Positions 19,449 to 29,107 are shown, counted from the first letter of the stretch. The stretch is 64,000 nt of DNA from Formosa algae (GCF_001439665.1 NZ_LMAK01000030.1:20962-84961), one strand, 5' to 3'. Notes: generated by a model not told the origin, from the letters alone. Numbers and translations: made by a program.

Positions 19449-20855
19449 ATGAATTTAAATTCAGCATTATATACCGATTTATATCAGCTTGCCATGGGGC
19501 AGTCTTACTTCTTGAAAGAAAAACACAAAGTAAGCGCAACGTTCGATTACTTTTTTAGGAAAACACCTTTTGAAGGTGGTTATGTGCTTTTTTCTGGTTT
19601 AGAAGAAGTTTTAGATTGGTTGGAAACTGTAGCTTTTTCTGAAGATGATATCGCGTATTTAACTGCACAAGGATTTAATTCTGATTATATAGAGTATCTT
19701 AAAAATTTCAAATTCACCGGACATATTCAAAGTATGCAAGAAGGTGAAATTATCTTTCCTTTTAGTCCTATTTTAACCGTAACAGGTTCTATTATTGAAT
19801 GTCAGATAATCGAAACATTTATTTTAAATGCCCTTAATTTTCAGTCGTTAATAGCAACCAAAGCCAGTCGAATTAGATACATCTCGGGAGAGGAAAAAAG
19901 TTTAGCCGAATTTGGACTAAGACGTGCACAAGGTTATGCTGGGCTACAGGCTTCGCGTGCCTCATTTATTGGCGGATTCGATTATACATCTAACGTACTT
20001 GCTGGTAAACTTTACTGTATTCCTGTTTCTGGAACCATGGCGCATGCCTACATACAAAGTTACGACGATGAACTTACGGCCTTTAGAGATTTTGCAGAAA
20101 CACGACCTGTAAATTGCGTCTTGTTGGTCGATACTTACGATACCCTAAAAAGTGGTATTCCAAACGCTATTATTGTGGCTAAAGAAATGGAAGCTCGCGG
20201 AGAACGATTACTTGGTATTCGATTAGATAGCGGAGATTTAGCATATTTATCTAAAGCCGGTAGAAAACAACTTGATGAAGCCGGATTAGAGTATGTAAAA
20301 ATAGCAGCTTCTAATCAGTTAGACGAGCATGTAATTAGAAGTTTAAAAGAACAACAAGCACAAATAGATATTTATGGCGTAGGCACAAATTTGGTTGTTG
20401 GAAAAGAAAATGGCGCCTTAGATGGTGTGTATAAATTATGTAGCTTTAACGATACACCGCGAATTAAAATTTCTGAAAATTTAAAAAAGATGAATTTTCC
20501 AGGAAAAAAACAAGTGTATCGCTATATGAATGAAAACGGACTATACATTGCAGATGCCATTACCTTAGATCATTTAGAAGCACCAAAAACAATGGCACAT
20601 CCTTTTGAAACTCATAAGCGAATGGCTATTGAATACGCTACGGTAAAACCATTATTACACGATGTTATGATTGATGGTAAACGTGTACATGCAAAAAAAT
20701 CGACTGCAGAATTGGTACAAATTACCAAAGACAATCTTTCTAAATTACCAACAGAACACAAACGTTTCGATAATCCGCATGTGTATAAAGTAGGATTAAG
20801 TCCAGAGTTAGAAGCTTTAAGAGATCAATTAAAAAAAGAAAAATTAATGTCGTAA
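19449..20855 (+). CDS. pncB: Nicotinate phosphoribosyltransferase
   Basis: Converts nicotinate and PRPP to nicotinate mononucleotide (Preiss-Handler route to NAD). 468 residues, normal for the longer NAPRTase type. Family features: YTDLYQLAMGQSYF at the start, FEYFFRK-like FDYFFRKTPFEGGYVLFSGL, EFGLRRAQG with the phosphohistidine-region neighbours, SGTMAHAYIQ, VDTYDT and IRLDSGDL. The stop overlaps the pncA start (TAATG), so nicotinamide deamidation and nicotinate phosphoribosylation are coupled. Confidence 0.97.
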   Translation: MNLNSALYTDLYQLAMGQSYFLKEKHKVSATFDYFFRKTPFEGGYVLFSGLEEVLDWLETVAFSEDDIAYLTAQGFNSDYIEYLKNFKFTGHIQSMQEGEIIFPFSPILTVTGSIIECQIIETFILNALNFQSLIATKASRIRYISGEEKSLAEFGLRRAQGYAGLQASRASFIGGFDYTSNVLAGKLYCIPVSGTMAHAYIQSYDDELTAFRDFAETRPVNCVLLVDTYDTLKSGIPNAIIVAKEMEARGERLLGIRLDSGDLAYLSKAGRKQLDEAGLEYVKIAASNQLDEHVIRSLKEQQAQIDIYGVGTNLVVGKENGALDGVYKLCSFNDTPRIKISENLKKMNFPGKKQVYRYMNENGLYIADAITLDHLEAPKTMAHPFETHKRMAIEYATVKPLLHDVMIDGKRVHAKKSTAELVQITKDNLSKLPTEHKRFDNPHVYKVGLSPELEALRDQLKKEKLMS

Positions 20856-21460
20856 TGAAAGCACTTATTCTTGTAGATATTCAAAATGATTTTTTACCAG
20901 GCGGAGCACTTGCCGTTGCCAAAGGCCATGAAATTATTCCGTTGGTAAATTCACTACAATCTAAATTTGATGTTGTTGTAGCCTCTCAAGATTGGCACCC
21001 AGAACATCATGCTAGTTTTGCAAGTAATCATGATAATAAAACTGTTTTTGAAGTAATTAATTTACATGGTCAAGAGCAAGTATTATGGCCAAATCATTGT
21101 GTACAAGGTACAGCTGGAGCATCATTTTTTTCAGCCTTAAATACAAATGCTGTATCTGCCATTTTTAGAAAAGGCATGCATAAAGAAGTAGATAGTTATA
21201 GCGCATTTTTCGATAATAATAAAACACAACATACCGGTTTAGAAGCCTATTTAAAAAGTATGCAAGTTACAGATGTGTATGTTTGCGGATTAGCAGCCGA
21301 CTATTGTGTATATTTTACAGCTAAAGACGCACAAAATTTAGGCTTTAAAACCTATTATATTACAGATGCAACCCGTTACATTTCTGAAGACATGTACAAC
21401 ACTGCTGTAACAGATTTAAAACAACTTGGAGTTACCATGTTAACCAGTGACGAGATTTAA
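20855..21460 (+). CDS. pncA: Nicotinamidase
   Basis: Hydrolyses nicotinamide to nicotinate and ammonia, feeding PncB encoded immediately upstream. 201 residues of the isochorismatase-like cysteine hydrolase fold: VDIQNDFLPGGALAV (catalytic Asp8), SQDWHPEHHASF and LWPNHCVQGT (metal-binding His residues), and VCGLAADYCV with the nucleophile Cys near residue 151. Overlaps pncB by one base; rnpA begins 3 bp after its stop. Confidence 0.97.
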   Translation: MKALILVDIQNDFLPGGALAVAKGHEIIPLVNSLQSKFDVVVASQDWHPEHHASFASNHDNKTVFEVINLHGQEQVLWPNHCVQGTAGASFFSALNTNAVSAIFRKGMHKEVDSYSAFFDNNKTQHTGLEAYLKSMQVTDVYVCGLAADYCVYFTAKDAQNLGFKTYYITDATRYISEDMYNTAVTDLKQLGVTMLTSDEI

Positions 21461-21463
21461 TTT

Positions 21464-21844
21464 ATGAAGTATACTTACGGTAAAACCGAAAAACTTAAAA
21501 GTAAAATTACTATTGAAAAACTCTTTACAGAAGGGAAATCAGTATCTGCTTATCCGTTGCGTTTAGTATATTTAAAAACCAGTTTTGAAGATAATGTCAC
21601 TATAAAAGCTGGCGTGTCTGTAAGTAAACGAAATTTTAAATTAGCTGTAGACAGAAATCGAATAAAACGATTGTTAAGAGAAGCTTACCGACTAAATAAA
21701 AATGAGCATTTTAGTACGATTTCGTCTCAATATGCGTTTATGATTTTATATTTTGGTAAAGACGTACCGAGTTACGAATTTGTTGAAAAGAAAGTAAAGA
21801 CCTTATTTGAAAAATTTTTAAAAGCAGAAGCCGAAAATATATAA
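21464..21844 (+). CDS. rnpA: Ribonuclease P protein component
   Basis: Small basic protein of the RNase P holoenzyme that helps the catalytic RNA process tRNA 5' ends. 126 residues. The family signature is seen in VSVSKRNFKLAVDRNRIKRLLREAYR (basic RNR motif), with the upstream FTEGKSVSAYPLRLVY segment. Unlike the common rpmH-rnpA arrangement, no rpmH precedes it here; it sits 3 bp after pncA and 43 bp before an S41 peptidase gene, apparently in one operon. Confidence 0.93.
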   Translation: MKYTYGKTEKLKSKITIEKLFTEGKSVSAYPLRLVYLKTSFEDNVTIKAGVSVSKRNFKLAVDRNRIKRLLREAYRLNKNEHFSTISSQYAFMILYFGKDVPSYEFVEKKVKTLFEKFLKAEAENI

Positions 21845-21887
21845 CCTTTTTTCAATTTATAACATTAGATTAAAAACCGTTTTATAC

Positions 21888-23528
21888 ATGAAAACATTAC
21901 TTAAAAAAAAGATCCTAATTCCTGTTTTTGCGGTTGCCATATTTTTTTCTACCACAGCATTCCAAAACGATTTTTTTGAAATCGCAAAGCAAATAGAAAT
22001 CTTTACAACGCTGTATAAAGAGCTAAACATGAATTATGTGGATGAAACCAATCCGGCAGATTTAATGGACACGGCTATAAAAAGTATGTTGAAAGATTTA
22101 GATCCGTATACCACTTTTATGAACGAACAGGATGTGGAAGCGGCCAGGATTAATAATACTGGCGATTATACGGGTATAGGAGCGCGTGTAAAGACACTTA
22201 AAGATAAGTTAGTAATCGTAGAACCGTATAAAGATTATCCTGCAGATAAAGCCGGTTTAAAACCTGGAGACGAAATTATTAAAATAGGAACTATAGATTT
22301 AGAAACCTTTAAAGACGATAAAGGCGACTTATTAAAAGGATCTTCTGGAACAAGTATAGATGTTACATATAAAAGACAAGGTAAAATTTATACAGCAACT
22401 ATAAATAGGGCAGAAGTAGAGATAAATGCTGTACCTTATTTTTCTATGATAAACGACCAAACCGGATATATTGTATTAAGTCAGTTTAATAATAAAGCAT
22501 CTTTACAAACTGCTTATGCGGTTAAAGATTTAAAAGCCCAAGGTGCAGAAAAAATAATTTTAGATTTACGCGATAATCCTGGCGGATTATTGCATGAAGC
22601 TGTTAATGTAGTAAACATTTTTGTACCTAAAGCACAGTTAGTAGTTACCACAAAATCGAAAGTTAAAAAGTTTAATAAAACGTATTATACACAGAAAGAA
22701 GCTTTAGATGTAGAAATTCCTTTAGTGGTGTTAATAAATGGCCGCAGTGCTTCTGCTAGCGAAATTGTAGCAGGTACTTTACAAGATTTAGACCGTGCCG
22801 TTATTATTGGATCTCGTAGTTTTGGTAAAGGCTTAGTACAGCGCCCAAAACAACTCACTTACGGAACCCAGTTAAAATTAACTATTTCTAGATATTACAC
22901 ACCTTCTGGACGTTGTATTCAGGCTTTAGATTATTGGCATCGCGACGAAAAAGGTGCAGCAGTGCGTATTGCTCAAGAAAATTATCATGAGTTTAAAACT
23001 AAAAACGGAAGACCTGTTTTTGATGGTGGTGGCGTCTTGCCAGACGAAGCTTTAGAAATTACTAAAAACTCGGCCATAACAAATGCGATCTTAAATAAGG
23101 ATCTTATTTTCGATTATGCGACAACATATTATTATGCGCATCCAAACCTAAAAGATGTAAATGCTTTTAAACTGACGGATTCCGATTTTAACGACTTTAA
23201 AAAATACTTAAAAACTAACGATTTTAACTTCGAAACAGATACTGAAACCGCATTAGCAAAAGCTTTTGAAAGTGCTAAAAAAGAAGGTTTGGATGATAAC
23301 ATACAAAAGGATTACAATACACTTATTAACAATCTAAACACCTCAAAAATAAAGGGTATAGACGAAAACAAAGCACAATTATCGAGTTTATTAACAGACG
23401 AAATTGTGAAACGCTACGCCTACAGAGAAGGTGTTTACGATTATTATAAAACACACAATCCGGAAATAAAACGTGCTACAGAAATTTTAAGCAACACCAC
23501 CACTTATAGTAAGTTTTTAAACCATTAA
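21888..23528 (+). CDS. S41 family C-terminal processing peptidase
   Basis: 546-residue carboxyl-terminal-processing serine protease. An N-terminal signal/anchor (IPVFAVAIFFSTTAF) is followed by a PDZ domain (about 85-170, YTGIGARV and ADKAGLKPGDEIIKI) and the S41 catalytic domain with LDLRDNPGGLL, INGRSASASEIVAGTLQD (catalytic Ser) and SFGKGLVQ (catalytic Lys). A roughly 150-residue helical C-terminal tail follows. It probably acts in the periplasm. Its stop overlaps the stop of the convergent GNAT gene by 4 bp. Confidence 0.93.
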   Translation: MKTLLKKKILIPVFAVAIFFSTTAFQNDFFEIAKQIEIFTTLYKELNMNYVDETNPADLMDTAIKSMLKDLDPYTTFMNEQDVEAARINNTGDYTGIGARVKTLKDKLVIVEPYKDYPADKAGLKPGDEIIKIGTIDLETFKDDKGDLLKGSSGTSIDVTYKRQGKIYTATINRAEVEINAVPYFSMINDQTGYIVLSQFNNKASLQTAYAVKDLKAQGAEKIILDLRDNPGGLLHEAVNVVNIFVPKAQLVVTTKSKVKKFNKTYYTQKEALDVEIPLVVLINGRSASASEIVAGTLQDLDRAVIIGSRSFGKGLVQRPKQLTYGTQLKLTISRYYTPSGRCIQALDYWHRDEKGAAVRIAQENYHEFKTKNGRPVFDGGGVLPDEALEITKNSAITNAILNKDLIFDYATTYYYAHPNLKDVNAFKLTDSDFNDFKKYLKTNDFNFETDTETALAKAFESAKKEGLDDNIQKDYNTLINNLNTSKIKGIDENKAQLSSLLTDEIVKRYAYREGVYDYYKTHNPEIKRATEILSNTTTYSKFLNH

Positions 23529-23971
23529 GGTTTTAAAAGCATACCTACATGCGGAATACCATCTTCTAAATACGGTTCAGAAACTGTTTTAAAACCTAAA
23601 TTGTTATAAAAAGACTCTAAGTGTTTTTGTGCCGAAATTTTTATAATACTTTCGTTAAACTCGTCGTTTATAGCGTGTATAGACGCCTTCATTAAATCGT
23701 AACCATATTTATGTTTACGCTCGGTTTCCTTTACTATAACACGGCCAATACTGGCCTGATCAAAATAATCGCCTGATCTAAAAATTCTAGTGTAGGCTAC
23801 TAATTGGTTTTGTTTAAAACCTAAAACATGAAGTGCTTTATTATCTTTACCATCAATATCTTGGTATACACAATCTTGTTCTACTACAAAAACTTCACTA
23901 CGTAATTGCAATAAAGCATATAATTCGTGAATGTTAAGTTCGTTAAAATATTTTATTGTTAAGCTTATCAT
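23525..23971 (-). CDS. GNAT acetyltransferase, ElaA-like
   Basis: 148-residue single-domain N-acetyltransferase. The start LYALLQLRSEVFVVEQDCVYQDIDGKD is characteristic of the ElaA branch; IGRVIVKETERKHKYGYDLMKA carries the acetyl-CoA-binding pattern (the usual R/Q-x-x-G-x-G/A is degenerate here as RKHKYG). Substrate unknown. It is the last gene of a - strand operon with rpiB and the CDF transporter (3-bp gap upstream) and ends tail to tail with the S41 gene. Confidence 0.83.
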   Translation of the reverse strand: MISLTIKYFNELNIHELYALLQLRSEVFVVEQDCVYQDIDGKDNKALHVLGFKQNQLVAYTRIFRSGDYFDQASIGRVIVKETERKHKYGYDLMKASIHAINDEFNESIIKISAQKHLESFYNNLGFKTVSEPYLEDGIPHVGMLLKP

Positions 23972-23974
23972 GTT

Positions 23975-24886
23975 TTAATCTTGGACTATAATTTCTTTGG
24001 GATCTTTTTTATTAAATTCTGGTTGAATATTAACATGATTTATATTGAATTTATCACGTAAAAGAGTTTCAATCTGAAATAAGATATCGTTAAATTGAGT
24101 TAATGTAATGTTTTCTTTAAAATCTAAATGCGCTTCTAAATGCAATTCATCATCGTTTAAATTCCAAATGTGTACATGGTGTAAATTATTTACTTTAGGT
24201 ATAACATTCACAGCTTCAACCACATCTATAACTTTAATATTGCTGGGTGTAAATAACATAATCATTTTGGTAGAGGTTATTAACAATTCGTAACCAACCC
24301 AAATTAAATAGAGTCCTATTAAAAAGGTAAGCACACTATCTACCCAAAACATTTGAAAATATTTCATGAGTAAACCACCTATTAATACAGCTACACTTGC
24401 CATCATATCTGTAAACAAATGTAAATAAGCGCTTCGCATATTAAGGTTAGTCTTAGAATCTCCTTTTAATAACAATACACTCACACCATTTGCTAAAATA
24501 CCTAAAACAGATAACCAGATAACGAGGTTAGATTCTATAGGTTCTGGATGATTGAAACGTTTATAAGCCTCTCTTATTAATAATATAGCTATAATAATTA
24601 AGGTTGAAGCATTTATAAATGCTGCTAAAATTTCTGCACGTTTATAACCAAAGGTTCGGTATTCAGATGCTTTTTGCTTAGATAATCTGTTTGCGATGTA
24701 ACTTACAATTAAAGAAATAACATCTGTAAAATTATGAAGCGCATCGCTCAATAAAGCTAAACTACCTGAAACCAATCCACCTATAACCTGACTTAATGTA
24801 ATAAGTATGTTTAATAAAATAGAAATTATTAAGTTTCTACCTTTTAAACTATGGTGATCGTGGTTATGGTTATGTGAACTTGACAT
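23975..24886 (-). CDS. Cation diffusion facilitator (CzcD/ZitB-like) metal exporter
   Basis: 303-residue inner-membrane antiporter predicted to export Zn2+ or related divalent metals. The His-rich N-terminus (HNHNHDHH) precedes six membrane segments; LSDALHNFTDV in TM2 and HLFTDMMASVAV in TM5 carry the HxxxD pairs of the transport site, and a C-terminal cytoplasmic ferredoxin-like domain has VHIWNLNDDELHLEAHL. Its ATG directly follows the rpiB stop (no intergenic base), so the two are co-transcribed. Confidence 0.93.
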   Translation of the reverse strand: MSSSHNHNHDHHSLKGRNLIISILLNILITLSQVIGGLVSGSLALLSDALHNFTDVISLIVSYIANRLSKQKASEYRTFGYKRAEILAAFINASTLIIIAILLIREAYKRFNHPEPIESNLVIWLSVLGILANGVSVLLLKGDSKTNLNMRSAYLHLFTDMMASVAVLIGGLLMKYFQMFWVDSVLTFLIGLYLIWVGYELLITSTKMIMLFTPSNIKVIDVVEAVNVIPKVNNLHHVHIWNLNDDELHLEAHLDFKENITLTQFNDILFQIETLLRDKFNINHVNIQPEFNKKDPKEIIVQD

Positions 24887-25321
24887 TTAGCAACTTACTG
24901 GAATTTTATTTACTCGATTTTGGTGTCTTCCACCTTCAAAAGCAGTGTCTAAAAAGGCATCTACCATTTCTATAGCTTGTTGTACAGCAGTATAACGAGC
25001 AGGAATACTTAAAATATTAGCATCATTATGCTGTCTTGCTAAAACAGTAATTTCTTTGGTCCAGCATAAAGCAGAACGTACAGCTTGATGTTTGTTCGCA
25101 GTCATATTTGCACCATTACCACTTCCGCAGATAATAATACCAAAATCGACACTCTTATTAGTAACATCTGTAGCTACTGGATGTATAAAATCTGGATAAT
25201 CTACGCTATCTGCAGTATCGGTTCCATAATTGTTAACAACGTATCCCTTTGCTTCTAAATGCTTTACGATTGCAAATTTGTATTCTGTTCCTGCGTGATC
25301 ATTTCCGATTGAAATTTTCAT
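24887..25321 (-). CDS. rpiB: Ribose 5-phosphate isomerase B
   Basis: Interconverts ribulose 5-phosphate and ribose 5-phosphate. 144 residues, normal for RpiB/LacAB. Visible motifs: GNDHAG at the N-terminus, YPDFIHPVA, IICGSGNGANMTANKH with the active-site GSGNG (the family Cys just before it is present in IICGSG) and NDANILSIPARY. First gene of a leftward operon with the CDF exporter and GNAT genes; its upstream side is the long gap shared with rnr. Confidence 0.95.
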   Translation of the reverse strand: MKISIGNDHAGTEYKFAIVKHLEAKGYVVNNYGTDTADSVDYPDFIHPVATDVTNKSVDFGIIICGSGNGANMTANKHQAVRSALCWTKEITVLARQHNDANILSIPARYTAVQQAIEMVDAFLDTAFEGGRHQNRVNKIPVSC

Positions 25322-26037
25322 AATGTTTCTGGCTATTTTTTATTAAATTATATTGTAAAAATGGTTCTTATTTTAAAGAGTATAAAAGTACGAAATGATG
25401 GTTAATAAACTACCTAAATGCCTAATAATTACATACCTTAACTCATTTTAATTTTATTAAATCTTACGTTAAGTATACCATTTTTAAACGTTTACATAAC
25501 AATTGTTCATAAAAAGTATTTAAGTATTAATTAATTGTTAATATCTGTTCATTTCTTTTTTAAACTTTAATTTTCAAATGTCAATTATTTTTCCAACCAA
25601 AGATTAACTAATACACTCCAAAAATTTAACTCCTTTTCTTTAGAAAAGTTTTTAGACCAAAATGAACGCATATAAACATCAAAATTCAATCTTTTTATCA
25701 AAGATTTTATGTAAATTACAGTTATTAACAACTGTTAACAACCTAATAAAAACAATTAAAAATTAACACTTTAAACTTCTAATAAGATGTTCATTCAGTA
25801 TCAATAGAATGTAATCTAAATAGAATCAAAATAAAACTCAAAAAAGTTATACCAGTTATTAACAGACTATAATAAACACCATTTTATTTTAAATTTTAAA
25901 AAAGAAAAAAGGATTATTATATATATTGTTTATAACTGTTTTTGAAGACTAATTTTAAATGAATCGTTAAACTTCTTAATAAAGAAACATTGATTTAGTT
26001 TTTAAAATGTAGCTTTGTTACAATACAAATGTAGATT
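25322..26037. other. 716-bp AT-rich gap with repeated TTATnAACA nonamers; possible origin or regulatory region
   Basis: The longest non-coding stretch of the window, between the divergent rpiB and rnr genes, very poor in G and C, with no supportable ORF or RNA gene. It holds a direct 12-bp repeat CAGTTATTAACA (25719-25730 and 25853-25864), the inverted repeat CAGTT/AACTG around 25719-25734 and three TTATnAACA nonamers (25722-25730, 25856-25864, and reversed at 25504-25512). These differ by one base from the DnaA box TTATnCACA. Two parS-like sites lie 20-22 kb away. An oriC role is only an inference; promoters for rpiB and rnr must lie here too. Confidence 0.3.
25990..26017 (+). promoter_or_regulatory. 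rnr promoter (-33 TTG and -7 TAGCTTTG)
   Basis: TTG at 25990-25992 and TAGCTTTG at 26010-26017 are separated by 17 bp, matching the Bacteroidota TTG/TAnnTTTG promoter. It is the only promoter in the window where both elements were found with proper spacing, and lies 20 bp before the rnr ATG. Confidence 0.7.
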
Positions 26038-28227
26038 ATGACAAGAAAGCGAAAAAAGAAAGCTTCTAAAGGAATTGCTAATCTCTCCGATACGATTATA
26101 AAAATTCTAAGAAAGGAACGTAATAAAACCTTCAATTATAAACAAATAGCTGCGATTTTAAATGTAAATGATGCCAGCAGCAGAAATCAAATTATAAAAA
26201 AACTTCAATTATTACTCTCTAAAAAAGAAATTGAAGAAGTAGAACGCGGTAAATTTAAGGCCGTAGTAAACACAGAATACTATAAAGGAATTTTAGATTT
26301 AACAGCTAAAGGTTCTGGTTATGTAATTTGTGATGATTTTGAAGACGATATTTATATTGCTTCAAACAATGTTAATAAAGCTTTAAATGGTGATGAGGTA
26401 GAACTTTACGTATACAAACGTAGAAAACACGGTAAGTTAGAAGGCGAAATTACAACTATTATTAAACGTGCTAAAACAGAGTATGTTGGCGTTATTCAAC
26501 TGAGTAAAAACTACGCTTTTGTAGTGGTTGATGGTAATAAAATGTATAAAGATATCTTTGTGCCTATTAATAAAACAGCTGGTGCGGAAGATGGAGATAA
26601 AGTTTTGGTAAGTCTAGAAGATTGGCCAGAAAAAGCAGATTCTCCTAACGGAAAAGTTTTAAAAGTTTTAGGAAAACCTGGAGAACATAATACAGAAATT
26701 CATGCCATTTTAGCCGATTACGGATTACCATATGAGTTTCCTCCTGAAGTTGAAGAGTTTGCAAATAATATAGATACTTCGATTACAGAAGACGAAATTA
26801 AAAAGCGTCGCGATATGCGTAAGGTATTAACTTTTACGATTGATCCGAAAGATGCTAAAGATTTTGATGATGCATTATCTTTTGAAGTGTTAGAGAATGG
26901 AAATTATGAAATCGGAATTCATATTGCCGATGTATCGCATTACGTGCAAGAAGGAACAATTTTAGATGAAGAAGCTTACGAGCGTGCTACATCTGTGTAT
27001 TTAGTAGACCGTGTAGTCCCTATGCTTCCTGAAATTTTATCAAATAATGCGTGTTCTTTACGTCCGCACGAAGAAAAATTTACGTTTTCAGCAGTGTTCG
27101 AATTAAATAAAAAAGCACAAGTTGTTAACGAATGGTTTGGTAGAACTGTAACATATAGCGATGCGCGATTTGCTTATGAAGAAGCCCAAGCGATTATAGA
27201 AAGTAAAACAAATACCATTCCTGCTGAAGTCTCTCTAACCGGAGAAAGCTATTTAGCAGATCAAGCCGTTGCAGATGCCGTTTTAAAAATGGACGAATTA
27301 GCTAAAATTATGCGTGCAAAACGTATGAGTTCTGGAGCGATTTCGTTTGATAAAGTTGAAGTTAAATTTAATTTAGATCAAGAAAGTAACCCGATAGGTG
27401 TATTCTTTAAAACGTCTGCAGATGCCAATAAATTAATTGAAGAATTTATGTTGTTGGCTAACAGAAAAGTATCGGAATTTGTTGGTAAACAAAAACCAGA
27501 AAAAACGTTTGTGTATCGTGTACACGACGAACCAGACGAAAGTAAATTACAAGCCCTTCAAAATGTGGTGTCTAAGTTCGGTTATAAATTAAATTTTAAA
27601 GATCGTAAATCTATTTCGTCATCATTAAATGGTTTATTAAGTGATGTTTCTGGAAAAAAAGAACAAAATTTAGTCGATACTTTAGCGATTAGAACCATGA
27701 GTAAAGCGGAATATACCACGCACAATATTGGGCATTACGGTTTAGCTTTTGATTACTATAGTCATTTTACTTCACCAATTCGTCGTTATCCAGATGTTAT
27801 GGCACACCGTTTGTTACAACAGTATTTGGATGGAGGAAAATCTGCTAACGAAGCGATTTACGAAGAGAAGTGTAAACATTCCAGTAGTATGGAATATTTA
27901 GCGACTAAAGCAGAACGCGATTCTATAAAATATATGCAAATTCGTTTTATGCAAGATCATGAAAATGAAGAGTTTGTAGGTGTAATTTCCGGAGTAACAG
28001 ACTGGGGGATTTATGTAGAAATTATAGATAATAAGTGCGAAGGTATGGTAAGAACACGCGATATTAAAGACGATTATTATGAGTTTGATGAAAGTCAGTT
28101 TGCAATAATTGGACGCGAATCTAAAAAAATGTATCAGTTAGGAGACGAGGTTATTGTAAAAGTTAAGGATACAGATTTAGTTAAAAAACACCTTGATTTT
28201 AATTTAATAGGGAAGGCAAACGCTTAA
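26038..28227 (+). CDS. rnr: Ribonuclease R
   Basis: 3'-5' processive exoribonuclease that degrades structured RNA. 729 residues: a basic N-terminus with a helix-turn-helix-like segment (about 20-75), cold-shock OB folds (about 80-240), the RNB catalytic domain with TIDPKDAKDFDDALS (metal-binding Asp residues, near 277-291) and HYGLAFDYYSHFTSPIRRYPD, and a C-terminal S1 domain (about 640-725, EEFVGVISGVTDWGIYVEI). It has its own promoter. Slightly shorter than E. coli RNase R, as is usual outside enterobacteria. Confidence 0.96.
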   Translation: MTRKRKKKASKGIANLSDTIIKILRKERNKTFNYKQIAAILNVNDASSRNQIIKKLQLLLSKKEIEEVERGKFKAVVNTEYYKGILDLTAKGSGYVICDDFEDDIYIASNNVNKALNGDEVELYVYKRRKHGKLEGEITTIIKRAKTEYVGVIQLSKNYAFVVVDGNKMYKDIFVPINKTAGAEDGDKVLVSLEDWPEKADSPNGKVLKVLGKPGEHNTEIHAILADYGLPYEFPPEVEEFANNIDTSITEDEIKKRRDMRKVLTFTIDPKDAKDFDDALSFEVLENGNYEIGIHIADVSHYVQEGTILDEEAYERATSVYLVDRVVPMLPEILSNNACSLRPHEEKFTFSAVFELNKKAQVVNEWFGRTVTYSDARFAYEEAQAIIESKTNTIPAEVSLTGESYLADQAVADAVLKMDELAKIMRAKRMSSGAISFDKVEVKFNLDQESNPIGVFFKTSADANKLIEEFMLLANRKVSEFVGKQKPEKTFVYRVHDEPDESKLQALQNVVSKFGYKLNFKDRKSISSSLNGLLSDVSGKKEQNLVDTLAIRTMSKAEYTTHNIGHYGLAFDYYSHFTSPIRRYPDVMAHRLLQQYLDGGKSANEAIYEEKCKHSSSMEYLATKAERDSIKYMQIRFMQDHENEEFVGVISGVTDWGIYVEIIDNKCEGMVRTRDIKDDYYEFDESQFAIIGRESKKMYQLGDEVIVKVKDTDLVKKHLDFNLIGKANA

Positions 28228-28298
28228 AATTATTCCAAGATAGTATCAATTTTTAAATTGTTAATAAGTCTGAATATTGTAAAAAGTAAATTTTTTAA

Positions 28299-28332
28299 TA
28301 CGGTAGGTTTTTCATTAATTCTTACCGTTTTT
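28299..28332 (+). terminator. Probable terminator after rnr
   Basis: ACGGTAGG pairs with CTTACCGT (8 bp with one G-U) around a 13-nt loop and is followed by five T. Located about 70 bp after the rnr stop. Confidence 0.6.
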
Positions 28333-28407
28333 AATTAGGATTATAGAGTTAATTTTTAATTTTATAAACTATCAAGTAGAGTAAAATATAATTATATTTC
28401 AATCAAA

Positions 28408-29082
28408 ATGAAACAGTTAGTAATAGTATTTATAGCATGTTTATCTTTAGGATTACAGGCACAAAACGATGTAGAAAAAACAGTTGGAGATTTTAAAGAA
28501 CTTAAAGTCTACGATCTTATTCACGTAAATTTAATTAAATCTGATGTTAACAAGATCACAGTTTCTGGTAACAATGCAGATAAGGTTGAAACGGTAAATA
28601 AAAACGGAACCTTAAAAGTTAGAATGAGTTTAGATAACATTTTTAACGGAGAAAATACTAAAGTGAATGTGTATTACACCGCTATAGATGTTATAGATGT
28701 TAATGAAGGTGCTTTAGTAAAATCTGATGATGCTGTAGAACAATTTGAAATTGAATTAAAAGCACAAGAAGGTGGAAAAATAGATATGCCTTTAAAAGTA
28801 TCTTTTGTTGTTGTAAAATCTATCACTGGTGGTGAAATTACTACTAGTGGAACTGCTAAAAATGAACAAATTAACATTTTAACAGGCGGTATTTATAACG
28901 GACAATTATTAGAGTCTGAAACCTCTAAAGTTTCTATTCATGCTGCAGGTGAAGCTCATGTTAAAGCCTCTAAAACTGTTGATGCTACCATTCGTGCAGG
29001 TGGAGATGTTTACATTTATGGTAAACCAGAAACAGTGAACGAAAATAAAGTATTAGGAGGAAGAATTCTTAGAGTAGACTAA
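28408..29082 (+). CDS. Head GIN-domain (DUF2807) secreted protein
   Basis: 224 residues with a cleavable signal peptide (MKQLVIVFIACLSLGLQAQ) and a repetitive beta-helix-like body of the putative auto-transporter adhesin head GIN domain (DUF2807): FKELKVYDLIHVNLIKSD at the start, then short repeated beta strands with SGTAKNEQINI and HAAGEAHVKASKTVDATIRAGGDV-type turns. Such proteins are common in Bacteroidota envelopes, but the function is unknown. No lipobox is seen. It lies 180 bp after rnr and 43 bp before the LysE gene. Confidence 0.82.
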   Translation: MKQLVIVFIACLSLGLQAQNDVEKTVGDFKELKVYDLIHVNLIKSDVNKITVSGNNADKVETVNKNGTLKVRMSLDNIFNGENTKVNVYYTAIDVIDVNEGALVKSDDAVEQFEIELKAQEGGKIDMPLKVSFVVVKSITGGEITTSGTAKNEQINILTGGIYNGQLLESETSKVSIHAAGEAHVKASKTVDATIRAGGDVYIYGKPETVNENKVLGGRILRVD

Positions 29083-29099
29083 TTCCCTTAAGTTTTTAC

Positions 29100-29107
29100 T
29101 AAATTTG
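29100..29107 (+). promoter_or_regulatory. -7 box before the LysE-type gene
   Basis: TAAATTTG matches TAnnTTTG, 18 bp before the ATG at 29126. No -33 TTG at suitable spacing. Confidence 0.5.
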
